A stretch of 64,000 nucleotides of DNA from Victivallales bacterium (GCA_017535315.1 JAFXUD010000040.1:41865-105864); one strand, 5' to 3'. Shown: positions 18,101 to 27,015, counted from the first letter of the stretch. The notes: generated from the letters alone by a model not told the origin. A program made the numbers and translations.

Positions 18101-18531
18101 GTGGACAGGATGTCATCCTCTTTGCCAAAGAGGGCAAGCGGCTCGAATACGGTGCATGTGCAACCGACGCCCAGATTGCCGTCTCTGTTGCAGGCGAGAA
18201 GGCTGCAATGTTCTACGGAACAAAACTTGATGCAGGCGATTTTTCCCTGTCCTGCAAGCAGAAATGCTACCAAGGCAAAGAAATAACGGCAGTCAACGAC
18301 AAATACGACGCCTACTTTCTGCTGAAGGGGGAGACGCCTGACATCTGTACGGGACATACGCTCATCGTCTGGGATGACAAGGGTGTCAGCCATGCCTATC
18401 CCATTTTGAAGAGCCAAAAGAGCGACGATGGTCTCCGAGCATTTGTGAAGGTGGATGGCTACGGCTTCCCCGCGCGTGAAGGCATCGCCTGGCAGTTGCC
18501 CGCCGTCGCTTCCATTCAATTGCCTCAGTAA
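15184..18531 (+). CDS. Secreted heparinase II/III-like polysaccharide lyase
   Basis: 1115 residues with a signal peptide (MKLKSILLFLMQSLVSALFAQ). An alpha/alpha-toroid N-terminal half contains YAEGVKRLLLRYA, HSGYWQGNRMGTAGMDG and the SESAGYGLM helix. The heparinase II/III central beta-sheet is marked by NWGGHHHQDSLDLVLWQEDELLSDLGYLWD, whose histidines and aspartate are characteristic. A four-cysteine, zinc-ribbon-like insert lies near residues 103-138 (CPGC...CNTC). Residues about 750-930 look like a beta-sandwich carbohydrate-binding domain (NRLRIKAVCYDIG). It probably cleaves an acidic polysaccharide by beta-elimination outside the cytoplasm. It is very long for the family. The start has a weak ribosome site. 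Confidence 0.8.
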   Translation: MKLKSILLFLMQSLVSALFAQIEYNDPLDLNIWERFRNATPHPRCMMTGADVQHTRNLIKTETWAAQYAQSRILSADKVLAELTDAKLEQFIEITTPMGFFYPCPGCRAKGLPWHPNGNWSWNAKDPEHITCNTCHTVFPHPDHPEEIVIQSKWDPRQKITFVGGEPFPVYGVITRPSMNGMIRTRKLQFSLTWLDTLADAYLYSAEAKYAEGVKRLLLRYATVLPNYLFGVNIYSEFADCDPHIAAKDPLNLPADEITAPPNKPDRRIHSGYWQGNRMGTAGMDGSIGVRLSNAYDLTCTAKHADGTPVYTEEECKRIEKDVLIELAYHFVYDTKINNKSVGNRAGAAAIGLATGQPDMVRFGLDGFLRTVNSWFLPDGSTSESAGYGLMTMGCIQSFSYLFRDYSDPDGYVTPEGSPRLTHFNVCRDTDYGTCWQNMILALQGNLFYPPIADSYKSGRISTAFADMLALCLPNKFTLSFLKASNGGKISNRRTLLTYGDTPSLDGVPEFSLPDIVFPYLSQGYFRTGELGKGSTAVLNASNWGGHHHQDSLDLVLWQEDELLSDLGYLWDHQDKHQTVRTFAHNLVVIDDKDQATYNRGGSFDLFETAGTVKAMRASSKAYPQAGTYERTLLQIEHNNGSFYWLDLFRAQGGNTRDYVFHGPNNNYSLRNIEFKEPLSVNNENLEKQRFIVLLHVDKLDTIEISDPEVFEIDELNKPLGENMAQPFVTDIPVGEPRHGDDWGIYRGNGTCAWEPCEGKKTRGIKYSALTHDKSGIINHAFVIGGGNGFVAPNGFIGKRNASYCVRFWARGNNRLRIKAVCYDIGKEKDPGARRHVNGFLKEVEVTPEWKLFEGKITFGLPNHNFKPAQRFVGKPSADCWSGTWSISQNLQFTAIIPIDKRETCLYADEWGQRDWRNSDRGATLPYFMRRRTGTQLDEFVTIFQTHRQEPTVKKLQVIENDNGMVVLVDTASGQDVILFAKEGKRLEYGACATDAQIAVSVAGEKAAMFYGTKLDAGDFSLSCKQKCYQGKEITAVNDKYDAYFLLKGETPDICTGHTLIVWDDKGVSHAYPILKSQKSDDGLRAFVKVDGYGFPAREGIAWQLPAVASIQLPQ

Positions 18532-18560
18532 TACTCACCTGATAGATGAGGAATAAAAAA

Positions 18561-21155
18561 ATGAAATCAGTGTTTGCACTTATGGGAATCGCATTGAGTC
18601 TGTTGGCGTTCGAGGAAGTTAACATCCTCAAGTCCATCCATTTCACGGGAAATGAGTATTTCATGCCTGGCACGCTTGACTGCTGGAATGTTGATGCCTG
18701 CGACATCGAGTTCAACCCGATCAAAGTCCTGAAGGGAGAGGCTCCCGACGGCGGCAATGCCGTTCGAATCAACATCCCGCAAGGCGAGGTGTTCCGCCAG
18801 CAGAATATCTATCTGGTTGCTGGCGAAAAATACCGTTTCGGCGGATTTGTGCGTACCAGCGGCTTCAACACACCGACCAGCTCCATCCGCGTATGGAACA
18901 ACGGATGGACAAAAGAGCTCATTTCGCCAGAAATCCCTGCGGACACCCACGGGAAATGGGTGAAAATTGAAAAGGAGGGCATTATGCCCACTTCTCCAAA
19001 CGGACGTTATACCTACGGGATTTACGCAAAAACACCAAGTGGCACACTGGATTTTGCATGTCCATACCTGATACCGCTGTCAGAAAAGGCGCTGGCTGGT
19101 TCCAAAGTGGACCAAGAGGAAACGCTGATGCTGAATCGCATCGTCCCTGTCTATCCCCTTCTGATGAAGATTGACGTTGCCGCACCATCCATGAGATTCT
19201 TCGTCTCCACATTCCTGGAGAAAGAAGAGACCGCCTACAGGCTAGGCGTCCAGACCAGGATGAAAGCAGATGCGGAATGGTCGCCCATCGCCTATTATGA
19301 GTTTGGCAAGGACCAACTGGTCGATACCAAATTGGGCAAACTGCCCCTTGGCGACGGAAAACTGCGGGTTGCCCTCTATGAAAAGGCGGGCAATGTCCAA
19401 GTCACCAGCAATGAATATGACATCCGCGTCATCCAAACACCACCCAAGGCGAATCTGAAGCGCTTGAACAACATGGTCCACGAAATCTTGGATGTACCTC
19501 TGAAAAACGGCGAAACAATCTTTGACAATCCGCGCGACGGATGGGTCTTCATTGGATTCGACAAGCCCTATCCAGCCGCAAAGGCCTATCTGGACGGCGA
19601 CAACAAGCCCATTGTCCTCTACCGTGAAGATGAGCCATCGGACACGATGCGCCTGCTTCCTCTGGGGAAACACAGCCTCCGCATTGAGAGCGCACCAGAA
19701 GGCGGGCGGCTGCTGATTCGCTCCGTCGCGCAGATCATGCTCTATCCGCTGGCCATCCACGAGAAAAAGGACATCAACAACTTCCGCTATGACCTGCCCT
19801 TCTTCCGCAAGCACCTGCTCCACTCCATCAACTTCTTCGATACGGAGACTTGGCTGCCCAAGACTCCCTATCAACTCAAAATCGACGCGGAAGTCGCGGA
19901 GCGCGGCTTGAAAATCACAGGCAGCCGCTGGCTGTTCGCGCATGAGAAACAATCGGAACTAGACAAGATGGAGGAGGCCATACGGAACAATCCCACCTTG
20001 CAGCGAAACTGGGGAATCACCATCGACGAACTTGCCTTGACATCCTCGCCCAACAGAATCAACGCTACAGCCGAGGCTCTCTGGAGAATGACCGACATGG
20101 AAAAGCGCGTCTATCTCTGGTGCTGCGGCGTCACAAACGCCTTCTTCTCAATTCCGCGTCTGCATCATAATCTTCTCTCCGCTGGTTCCAACGTATCCCA
20201 AAGCGAGGGCAAGATTTTCCTCGAGACCTACGTTGGCACCCGACGCACCGAAGCCGATGTCGAGAAGTATCTGGAGTACATCCCCAAACACCTGGAAATC
20301 GCACGCAAACTCACCCCAGACGCAGGTGAACGCTTCATGATGCTCATGAGCGGCTATACAACTCCTGAAGTCTGGAACATCAACAACTATCCAGAGGCCG
20401 ACATCAAAGTGCTCTTCGACCGCTTCTTCAACATCCTCGCCACCGATCCACGCATGGACGGCCTTTACGGAATGGGCTGCTACAGCATCGGCCACACCGA
20501 CGAGGAACTGGTCCGCTGGATCGGCAAGCTGATGCGCTACTACTGCGTGGAAGGAGGTACCGAACCGCTTTCAAAGAAATATGGCTTCAAATACAACCCT
20601 GGACATCTCAAAGACGGTGACTTCGAGGAGGGATTCAAGCACTGGACGATCGAGCCAGCCGAACAGGATGGCATCCAACTCAAGAAACTCACAGGCTATG
20701 GACGCAACATCCAGTGCCGCAAAGGTATTCCATCGGGGCATGGAGATACGGTAGCCCTCTTCACCCGCAGCGTCAAGGCACCCAATCGCCTCTCACAGAA
20801 GGCCGTGGGACTGACACCTGGCAAACTCTACTGCCTCTCTTTCATGACCGTCGATTACGACGACTACCTCAAACCCAACAACAAGCATCTGGAGGTTGTC
20901 TTCAACGCCACCATATCCGACGCGGAACTTATTCCTGAGGTCTGCTGCAAACGCGTCTTCCCCATTGCCTGGGGTGGCAAGGGAGACACCAGGCCTGGCA
21001 CACCAGAGAAGATTATCCAGCGCATTGTTTTCCGCGCCCAGAAGGAGACGGCCACAATCACCTTCTCCGACTGGTCATCTGACACAGAGGCAGGCGGCCC
21101 CGCTGGCGTCCACCGCATCATCAACTGGATCGGCGTGAAACCATATTTTCAGTGA
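18561..21155 (+). CDS. Large secreted protein of unknown function with carbohydrate-binding-like ends
   Basis: About 864 residues. The ATG at 18561 is preferred to one 15 bases upstream because it follows GAGGA and opens a signal peptide (MKSVFALMGIALSLLAF). Residues about 20-180 resemble a jelly-roll carbohydrate-binding module (VRINIPQGEVFRQQNIYL, EKYRFGGFVRTSGF). The middle has no motif I recognise. The last about 170 residues (LKDGDFEEGFKHWTIEP ... GLTPGKLYCLSFMTVDY) look like a second such module. It follows the lyase by 29 bp and is probably co-transcribed and co-functional. A diverged copy of its 3' end is present at 28871-28937. Confidence 0.6.
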   Translation: MKSVFALMGIALSLLAFEEVNILKSIHFTGNEYFMPGTLDCWNVDACDIEFNPIKVLKGEAPDGGNAVRINIPQGEVFRQQNIYLVAGEKYRFGGFVRTSGFNTPTSSIRVWNNGWTKELISPEIPADTHGKWVKIEKEGIMPTSPNGRYTYGIYAKTPSGTLDFACPYLIPLSEKALAGSKVDQEETLMLNRIVPVYPLLMKIDVAAPSMRFFVSTFLEKEETAYRLGVQTRMKADAEWSPIAYYEFGKDQLVDTKLGKLPLGDGKLRVALYEKAGNVQVTSNEYDIRVIQTPPKANLKRLNNMVHEILDVPLKNGETIFDNPRDGWVFIGFDKPYPAAKAYLDGDNKPIVLYREDEPSDTMRLLPLGKHSLRIESAPEGGRLLIRSVAQIMLYPLAIHEKKDINNFRYDLPFFRKHLLHSINFFDTETWLPKTPYQLKIDAEVAERGLKITGSRWLFAHEKQSELDKMEEAIRNNPTLQRNWGITIDELALTSSPNRINATAEALWRMTDMEKRVYLWCCGVTNAFFSIPRLHHNLLSAGSNVSQSEGKIFLETYVGTRRTEADVEKYLEYIPKHLEIARKLTPDAGERFMMLMSGYTTPEVWNINNYPEADIKVLFDRFFNILATDPRMDGLYGMGCYSIGHTDEELVRWIGKLMRYYCVEGGTEPLSKKYGFKYNPGHLKDGDFEEGFKHWTIEPAEQDGIQLKKLTGYGRNIQCRKGIPSGHGDTVALFTRSVKAPNRLSQKAVGLTPGKLYCLSFMTVDYDDYLKPNNKHLEVVFNATISDAELIPEVCCKRVFPIAWGGKGDTRPGTPEKIIQRIVFRAQKETATITFSDWSSDTEAGGPAGVHRIINWIGVKPYFQ

Positions 21156-21443
21156 GCCCTGTAGCAAATGCCGAAGGCACCATTGCCACGCCACAAGGCA
21201 AAACCACCGTGTAATTGCGTGCTAGCCAAAAAACTAAGGAGGTATTATCAAAACTAGTGCGAAATGTGCTAAGAGATGGGTGCGATGGCTAGGCTCGAAG
21301 CCGAACTTTCGTGTAACGAGAGGCGTTGCCAACGCCAATGTGTTCTTATTGACGCGCATTTTGATGATAGTTTTACCTCTAAGATTTGCATAACAGAAAG
21401 TGCAAGGTCGTAACGAAGATTTCGTCGTCGATTATTTGACCTC
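21156..21443. other. 288 bp spacer without recognised gene
   Basis: Lies between the convergent secreted-protein and kinase genes. It begins with sequence (GTAGCAAATGC at about 21163) that is also found after the fragment at 28921. I see no terminator with a clear T-tract and no RNA gene. Confidence 0.5.
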
Positions 21444-24188
21444 TCACTCCACTTCCAGCAGGACGTATTGCACAACGCTGGCATTGACGAGTTTTCCGTT
21501 CTGGATGGCCAGGCAGTCCAGCATAGGTGACATATTGCGTACGTCATAGCCAGCTTCAATCTCAAACATTTGAATGGTGCCGTCATGCCAGCGCCACTGG
21601 GAGCGTGAATTGCCATAACCGTAGAAGCGAATGGCCCCGAGTCCGATGCGTCCGTCCACATCGACCAACTGGCGACAGACCTCCTTCTGCGTTTCTGCGT
21701 CTGGAATCACGGCTACACGCGCACCCACGTAGCGGCAGAGAGGCTCGACCACATACGAAGTTAAGAGGAGTTTGGCGAGGATAAAGTGCCGTCTATTGGC
21801 CGTGATGCGCCTTACAATGCATGGGGCTGATGCGACATGTCCAGTCAGGACATCGCCACGATGCTCCCACTGCTCCCTGTTGTCCCATTGAAGAATCATG
21901 CCAGGCGTCGTGGTTTCCTTTGTCGCCACGATAAAACGGTTTTCGTCGGCGGTAAGGCAGTTTCGCTCTTCGGAGACATTGCTTGGCAACTCCTTCCAAT
22001 CCAAGGCAACGCCATCTGAAAGGCGTCTCCATGCACCGTCCTTGTACTCTGCGCCGACCAATGTAGGGAAGCCATCCACCCCGTTGACCAGGTGGTGGAG
22101 CAACTTACACTCATCGGCGGAGGTCGGTTCGAATAGCTTTGCATTGACAGCCCTGGCGATGTCGCGTGACACAAGATGGGAGCATCTCGAATGACAGGTG
22201 GTGTACCCTGCATAGAACTTGCCATCCTTCTCTGCGGAAAGGATTTTCGCACCAAACACGTATGAATCCTTGTAGAACGAAGCATTGCCAGGTGCAATCA
22301 CGACGCGGAAAGTATAATACATGCAAAGCATCTTGTCTGGTTGGATGCCGATATGGTTCTCGCTGACAGGATAGTTATAGCGGATAAGCTTTGTGAAGCT
22401 GTCGTCCGTGAAAGCCGCCAGGTCCATCGGATGCTTCTCCACCTTGTCGTGGCGCACCTCGTAGTCCAGTCCACCCAGCGCGGTGAACTCCAGATACCAT
22501 TCCAGCTCCTGTACCGTCGGCAGACGGACGATATAGCCAGGCGGCAGGTTGTTTCTGTCCGCCAGAAATTCCATAATGGAGTGGCTGAACGCCATCATAT
22601 CGTTGGGGCAAACCTTTGTCACCATCCCTGGATGGGCTTCGTTTTCAAACCGCTTGTAGCCGCAGCGGTTGAAGAAGAGTTCGCTGGAGACATCCTCTGA
22701 CATGATCCAGAAGGGATATTTCGTCTTGCCTGGCGGTATGAAGTCATATTGCAGTGTCGGGCTCCACCGTTTCAGGATGTTGCTGCCGATGGGGAAGTCG
22801 GGACAGAGGGCCTTGCCGTCGATAAGAAGTTTATTCCGCAGAACGTTCCATTCATCGCGAGGCATCGCTGTTCGTGTAAGTACGGAATGGAGATAGCCGA
22901 AGGAGGCGCCACAGCAGAGGATGTTTTTCTGTGTGACTTCGATACTCTCCAGGCTGGCGGGACGTGCGGATGCAGCCAGTTGCGCCAGTAGCATCTTCGT
23001 CTTGTCCAAAATGGTGGCAATGCGTTTAATATTTCTTGGCGACTGCAGGACGGCTGCTTGAGCAAGCATTTCCGACAGCTGGTTGATAGTCTTGCTATCG
23101 AGGCTTTTCTCTAGGTAGGGAATTCGCCACTGCAACTCCGCAACGAGAGCCTGCTTCTCACGCAGGTGTTCGGTGCGCATCTGCCGCCAGCTGCGCAGCC
23201 GACGACGGCAGGCAACTCCCGCCGCAATCGCTAGGAGTACTAACACGACGAAACCGAAGCCAGACCAGTACTCGGGGACGGGATGAAGCGCAAGAATGGC
23301 GATGAAGACAAGAAGCAGTGCCGTGCCTGACCCCAGCAGCCAATACTTGAGAGGCGGATGAAGCGTAAGATAGAAGGCAAAATGCTGCACAAGGTCTTTC
23401 CCCTTATTCTCTGGAGACCAGCGCCGCAATAGATTACGGAGTTCTTGGCAGGTCTTTGGACGGAGTGCAGGGTTCTTGCTGCACATCCTTGTCAAGGGTA
23501 CGCAAATCTGGTACAGCGTATTTTCGGACAAATCCTTCGGCAACCTGGGATAGTCCTCTGGGGGATTACCCGTTACGCAGCAGTAGAATATTTTGCCCAG
23601 GGCATACAAGTCCATGGCGGTTGATTTGGGCAGTTCCCGCTGGACAGTGAACTCGGGCGGGATGTAGCCCAATGTGCCGACAAGGGACATCGTCAAGTTG
23701 TAGTTGCTCAGGAAGTCCAGGTCACCTATCTGAGGATGCCCGTTAACGTAAATCACGTTTTCAGGCTTGAGATCGCGATGGACCATCTCCATCTCATGCA
23801 GCCGCTCAATGGCATCCAGAAGGCTGTGGCAAAGCATGAGCGCCTCGTCCAATGGAAGGCGTTTGCGTGTCATGAGGCGGTATGCCAGGGTGTCGGGCGT
23901 GTATTCGTCGCCTTTTGGAGTGGCGTTGTCCGCCGCATCCATCACGTAGAAGAAGTGCTCGTCCTCCACGCCGAAGTGGTGGAGGCGCAGCATCCCCTCG
24001 TTGCTGCTGAAGTTGGCCATGTACTTTCGCAGCCCGTCCAGCTTGTGCGTCTCGTTCCACCGTGAGTGGAACACCTTGAGAGCGACAGTGCGCTCAAGAG
24101 CATCCTTCGCCAGATACACGATGCCGTACGCGCCAAAGCCGCATTGGCACACGATGGTGCAGCCTCCGAATGTGTCGCCTGTTTTCAT
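21444..24188 (-). CDS. Hanks-type Ser/Thr protein kinase fused to a formylglycine-generating-enzyme-like domain
   Basis: 914 residues. Residues 1-260 are a protein kinase: glycine loop CGFGAYGIVYLA, VALKVF lysine (about 38), catalytic HRDLKPENV, and GTLGYIPPE in the activation segment. The usual DFG is replaced by DLD (IGDLDFL). Two adjacent hydrophobic segments (LLLVFIAILALHPV and FGFVVLVLLAIAAGVAC) at about 285-330 form the membrane anchor. A coiled stretch follows (REKQALVAELQWRIPYLEK). The C-terminal half has sulfatase-modifying-factor/FGE-like features: FPIGSN, KYPFWIMSEDV, NDMMAFSHSIMEFL and VRLPTVQELEWYLEF. Such domains often serve as extracellular binding modules in PVC kinases. Autophosphorylation is likely but the altered DFG makes activity uncertain. 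Starts at ATG after AGGAA. Confidence 0.85.
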   Translation of the reverse strand: MKTGDTFGGCTIVCQCGFGAYGIVYLAKDALERTVALKVFHSRWNETHKLDGLRKYMANFSSNEGMLRLHHFGVEDEHFFYVMDAADNATPKGDEYTPDTLAYRLMTRKRLPLDEALMLCHSLLDAIERLHEMEMVHRDLKPENVIYVNGHPQIGDLDFLSNYNLTMSLVGTLGYIPPEFTVQRELPKSTAMDLYALGKIFYCCVTGNPPEDYPRLPKDLSENTLYQICVPLTRMCSKNPALRPKTCQELRNLLRRWSPENKGKDLVQHFAFYLTLHPPLKYWLLGSGTALLLVFIAILALHPVPEYWSGFGFVVLVLLAIAAGVACRRRLRSWRQMRTEHLREKQALVAELQWRIPYLEKSLDSKTINQLSEMLAQAAVLQSPRNIKRIATILDKTKMLLAQLAASARPASLESIEVTQKNILCCGASFGYLHSVLTRTAMPRDEWNVLRNKLLIDGKALCPDFPIGSNILKRWSPTLQYDFIPPGKTKYPFWIMSEDVSSELFFNRCGYKRFENEAHPGMVTKVCPNDMMAFSHSIMEFLADRNNLPPGYIVRLPTVQELEWYLEFTALGGLDYEVRHDKVEKHPMDLAAFTDDSFTKLIRYNYPVSENHIGIQPDKMLCMYYTFRVVIAPGNASFYKDSYVFGAKILSAEKDGKFYAGYTTCHSRCSHLVSRDIARAVNAKLFEPTSADECKLLHHLVNGVDGFPTLVGAEYKDGAWRRLSDGVALDWKELPSNVSEERNCLTADENRFIVATKETTTPGMILQWDNREQWEHRGDVLTGHVASAPCIVRRITANRRHFILAKLLLTSYVVEPLCRYVGARVAVIPDAETQKEVCRQLVDVDGRIGLGAIRFYGYGNSRSQWRWHDGTIQMFEIEAGYDVRNMSPMLDCLAIQNGKLVNASVVQYVLLEVE

Positions 24189-24702
24189 GGGATTCCTGAC
24201 AATTGTGGTAAGAAGTTAGATTCTCTGCCAACATCCCCGTATAAACTATGATACTTCAAACATTAAAAGCAAATAGGCAGCACGTGATTACTCCAGTGGC
24301 AACGGAGTATGCAACCAGCGGTGCAAACGACGACGGCTTCTCGTTGCGCTGCGCAATATCCCTTGTACCCTTACAACACCAGGTACACGACACTGGAGTT
24401 ACGCCAAGATGTTCTAAAAGTCAGTTATATGGATGAAAAGCACGCCCCCTATGAAAAAGCCTATAAGAGTTCCGAAAAAAGGATGGATCAATCCTAAAAC
24501 AAGCATTGGAACTGCAAAGCATAAGAATTGAAATCACTATTTCACAGGTAACCATTAAATGTCTAGTTCACTTGTTCTCCATAAGGGTAGTTTCCAAGAG
24601 TGTAAAGCATCCCCTGAAGATCCTGTGCAACAATTGCAGTCTAGCAAGAGTACAATATATGTTGCCGTTAACTGCCCTTATGGGAAACAAGCGTGCTATT
24701 CA
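24189..24702. other. 514 bp non-coding stretch between two minus-strand genes
   Basis: No frame here has a credible start or family match. It contains a small hairpin (TACTCC...GGAGTA at 24287-24307) and the inverted-repeat element at 24571-24691. The short plus frames at 24248-24706 look like chance frames or decayed DNA. Confidence 0.5.
24571..24691. repeat. 121 bp element bounded by 22 bp inverted repeats
   Basis: CTTGTTCTCCATAAGGGTAGTT at 24571-24592 and AACTGCCCTTATGGGAAACAAG at 24670-24691 are inverted copies with three mismatches. No T-tract follows. It could be a small MITE-like relic or the foldback 3' region of the gene ending at 24703. Confidence 0.5.
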
Positions 24703-25728
24703 CTAATCGTTGTATGGTTTGTCACTAATGCCTTGTGCTTTGAGATTACGCACCATCTTATCAAGTTGGCTTTTCCAGAACCTCTGGAACCAATGCGTAT
24801 TGCCAAAGAACTTGACCAATAACGGACTGATGGCATAGTAGAGGCGGATAAAGGAACGTCCAAAAAGGGAAGTGGAAAGAGTATTGTCGCGATAGCGGCG
24901 AAGTACCCAGACCTCGGGGCAATCATAGGCCCCATAGACAGCAGTGGCCACATAACAGGCTCCTTCTCCAGGCAACTTGGTTCCCTTGGGATAGTATTGT
25001 TTTAGCCGCGTGCATAACGCCTTGCGATAACGATGCATATCAAATCTCTTGCCAAAACGTACATCTTTTGGGTTTTCTTTTTTCTCCAGAACCTCAAGAA
25101 TCTGCGGTGCAACTGATTTAATTGTTGGATAGCCACCCATTTTTATGAGAAACTTATTCGTTAGACATCCCATCAAATGCTTTGCCAATGCCAGATAGGC
25201 ATCTTTGCAAATTGGCGCATTCAACATCTCCTTTTCATCGAACTTATTGAAAAATAAGATTTCAGCCTTGAAAAGTTCTGGCATTATTTTCTTGAAGGCA
25301 GATTTGAAGTCCATTTTTTTTGCAGCGGCATTTCCACGTCCTGCCTGCAATAAACCAGAATTCATAAACCTCTGCATTGCCAGACTTCCTTTTTCGGAAA
25401 ATAGGGCATCTGTCATTTCACTCATAGTAGCAGTGAACTGCTCCATAAGCTGAACAAGTGCCGCCTGATATTTCTCAGGCTCCACCTCATCCTTCAGGGA
25501 CTTGACGGTATCGACTGCTACAATCATTTCATCAAAACGAGATTGCTCCAACGAGGATTGATGCGCCGCCGCACTGGCCTGACCGACTATTGCCTCCAAG
25601 TGGTTCAAGTCGCAATCCAAAACCTTGCTGAAGCATTCCTCCGCCTTTTCATAGTTCCCCGCAGACAAGGCCCGTTTTGCCAATGTCAATTGATTCTTTA
25701 TCGTTTCTTCTTTCGATTCGTCACTCAT
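24703..25728 (-). CDS. CFI-box-CTERM protein with N-terminal TPR-like region
   Basis: 341 residues from the ATG at 25728, which follows AAGGAAG; an upstream in-frame start would add 14 polar residues. Residues about 10-55 contain one TPR-like unit (AKRALSAGNYEKAEECFSKV). The middle is helical and not recognised. The last about 85 residues carry a CFI-box C-terminal domain: CYVATAVYGAYDCPEVWVLRRYRDN, then GRSFIRLYYAISPLLVKFF and a final KPYND. This short domain ends many unrelated cytoplasmic proteins and its function is unknown; the conserved C-Y-V-A-T-A suggests a metal or redox site. No signal peptide. Confidence 0.75.
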   Translation of the reverse strand: MSDESKEETIKNQLTLAKRALSAGNYEKAEECFSKVLDCDLNHLEAIVGQASAAAHQSSLEQSRFDEMIVAVDTVKSLKDEVEPEKYQAALVQLMEQFTATMSEMTDALFSEKGSLAMQRFMNSGLLQAGRGNAAAKKMDFKSAFKKIMPELFKAEILFFNKFDEKEMLNAPICKDAYLALAKHLMGCLTNKFLIKMGGYPTIKSVAPQILEVLEKKENPKDVRFGKRFDMHRYRKALCTRLKQYYPKGTKLPGEGACYVATAVYGAYDCPEVWVLRRYRDNTLSTSLFGRSFIRLYYAISPLLVKFFGNTHWFQRFWKSQLDKMVRNLKAQGISDKPYND

Positions 25729-25802
25729 GATCATTTCTTCCTTTGATTGTGATTGGTGAGACTGTTGCAAACCTCATTAACAAGGAAGCAACAGCCCTGG
25801 TA

Positions 25803-26906
25803 TCATTTTATTTTCAACGTTTGTAGCCATGCTGGCGTGTCAGGAGCACTTCCGAAATCCTTAGTTTCATCGGAATACTTTTCCGTCAATTGAGTATAAG
25901 AAATAGAACTAGAAACAGAACTAGAACTATCAAACTCTGTGACTGAAGAAAACGGATCTACTAGTGTCTTTCCATTAATTGTTTTTTCTTCGTAATGTGG
26001 AATAATCGTATTATCTGTAAAATCTCTTAATAAAGGTATGATTTTTTTTGCGACACCTGTTTTTTTTGTATCATTTGTCATTTTTACTGTTGATAAAACT
26101 TTTATAGGATCTTTATTGGGTTCTTCTGACAGTAAGTAATAATCATGTTTGTCATTGTATGAATCATTAGGATCAATCAGCTTATCAGGAAATTGATATA
26201 TTCTAACTACAAAATAGAAATTAACATCTTCAGCACATTCTAGATTCTTGAGAGTATGAGGAAATTCAGCAATATTAAATGATTTTAAATAACTGGGGAA
26301 TTTCAGTGATGTCATTTTATCGCCACAATTCTCCAAAAGTACTTGAAAGTTTTTATTCCACTTAACCGATGGTGCTGTCCCATCATCAAAAAAAGTGACT
26401 TCACGAAGAAGCTTTGTGTGATTATAATAATTATAATATTCTTCGTTCTTAAACTCGAACTTTGGTGGTAGATTGTGTAGGACCTCAATTTTACCCATGT
26501 CTCCCCATTTAACGCTTTTCAAGTTATCTGGAAAAGTCAACTCAATGATGTAATCCAGTTTTTCCTTTGTGCCCTTACGTGTTCCAACTACATTAGGTAG
26601 ATCTGCATCTTTAATTGAATATGTGAAGTTTACGGCGATTACAGGCAGTTCGCCTATTTTACTAGGAATGACTATCTTTCCATTGTATTTTGTCCATAAA
26701 TCATCAAGATTAGCAGCGCTGTTTAGCCCCAAGACAACTATGCTGTATCCTGATTTAGCATCGCCAATTTTCATATATGTAAAATATTTGGCTGGCGTAG
26801 ATCCATCATTTGAACACCCCATCAATGTGATTGCAACAATAAAAAGTGCGTATAAAGCAAATGCCATCAATACACTTTTCTGTTTTTTCAAACAAATGTT
26901 TTTCAT
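25803..26906 (-). CDS. AT-rich lipoprotein with leucine-rich (BspA-like) surface features
   Basis: About 367 residues. The ATG at 26906 is used because it lies 6 bases after AAGGAG. The N-terminus has a long signal helix and lipobox (VAITLMGC), so the mature protein should be lipidated at that cysteine and held in the outer or inner membrane. The middle contains strand-turn units (LPNVVGT, LTFPDNLKSVKWG, VTFFDDGTAP, LKFPSYLKSFNIAEFPHTLKNLECAED) like BspA-type leucine-rich repeats in irregular form. Base composition is visibly richer in A/T than the flanking genes, which suggests separate ancestry. It is 74 bp upstream of the CFI-box gene on the same strand. Confidence 0.6.
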   Translation of the reverse strand: MKNICLKKQKSVLMAFALYALFIVAITLMGCSNDGSTPAKYFTYMKIGDAKSGYSIVVLGLNSAANLDDLWTKYNGKIVIPSKIGELPVIAVNFTYSIKDADLPNVVGTRKGTKEKLDYIIELTFPDNLKSVKWGDMGKIEVLHNLPPKFEFKNEEYYNYYNHTKLLREVTFFDDGTAPSVKWNKNFQVLLENCGDKMTSLKFPSYLKSFNIAEFPHTLKNLECAEDVNFYFVVRIYQFPDKLIDPNDSYNDKHDYYLLSEEPNKDPIKVLSTVKMTNDTKKTGVAKKIIPLLRDFTDNTIIPHYEEKTINGKTLVDPFSSVTEFDSSSSVSSSISYTQLTEKYSDETKDFGSAPDTPAWLQTLKIK

Positions 26907-26979
26907 CTTCAACTCCTTCTTTGTATGTTTGTTGGTTAATTCTAGACTTCACTTTCTAGAAGCTCACACCTTACAACTT

Positions 26980-27015
26980 GAATCCGTGAATTGAAACTCC
27001 ACCTTGCACGGATTC
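26980..27015. repeat. Short inverted repeat GAATCCGTG / CACGGATTC
   Basis: Perfect 9 bp arms separated by 18 bases, upstream of the AT-rich lipoprotein gene. The surrounding 27016-27190 is AT-rich without a gene. Confidence 0.4.

Noticed and set aside
17080..18519. 479-codon open frame antisense to the heparinase-like gene
   Set aside because: It mirrors a gene with strong domain evidence, has no ribosome site or family match, and reflects codon bias on the coding strand.
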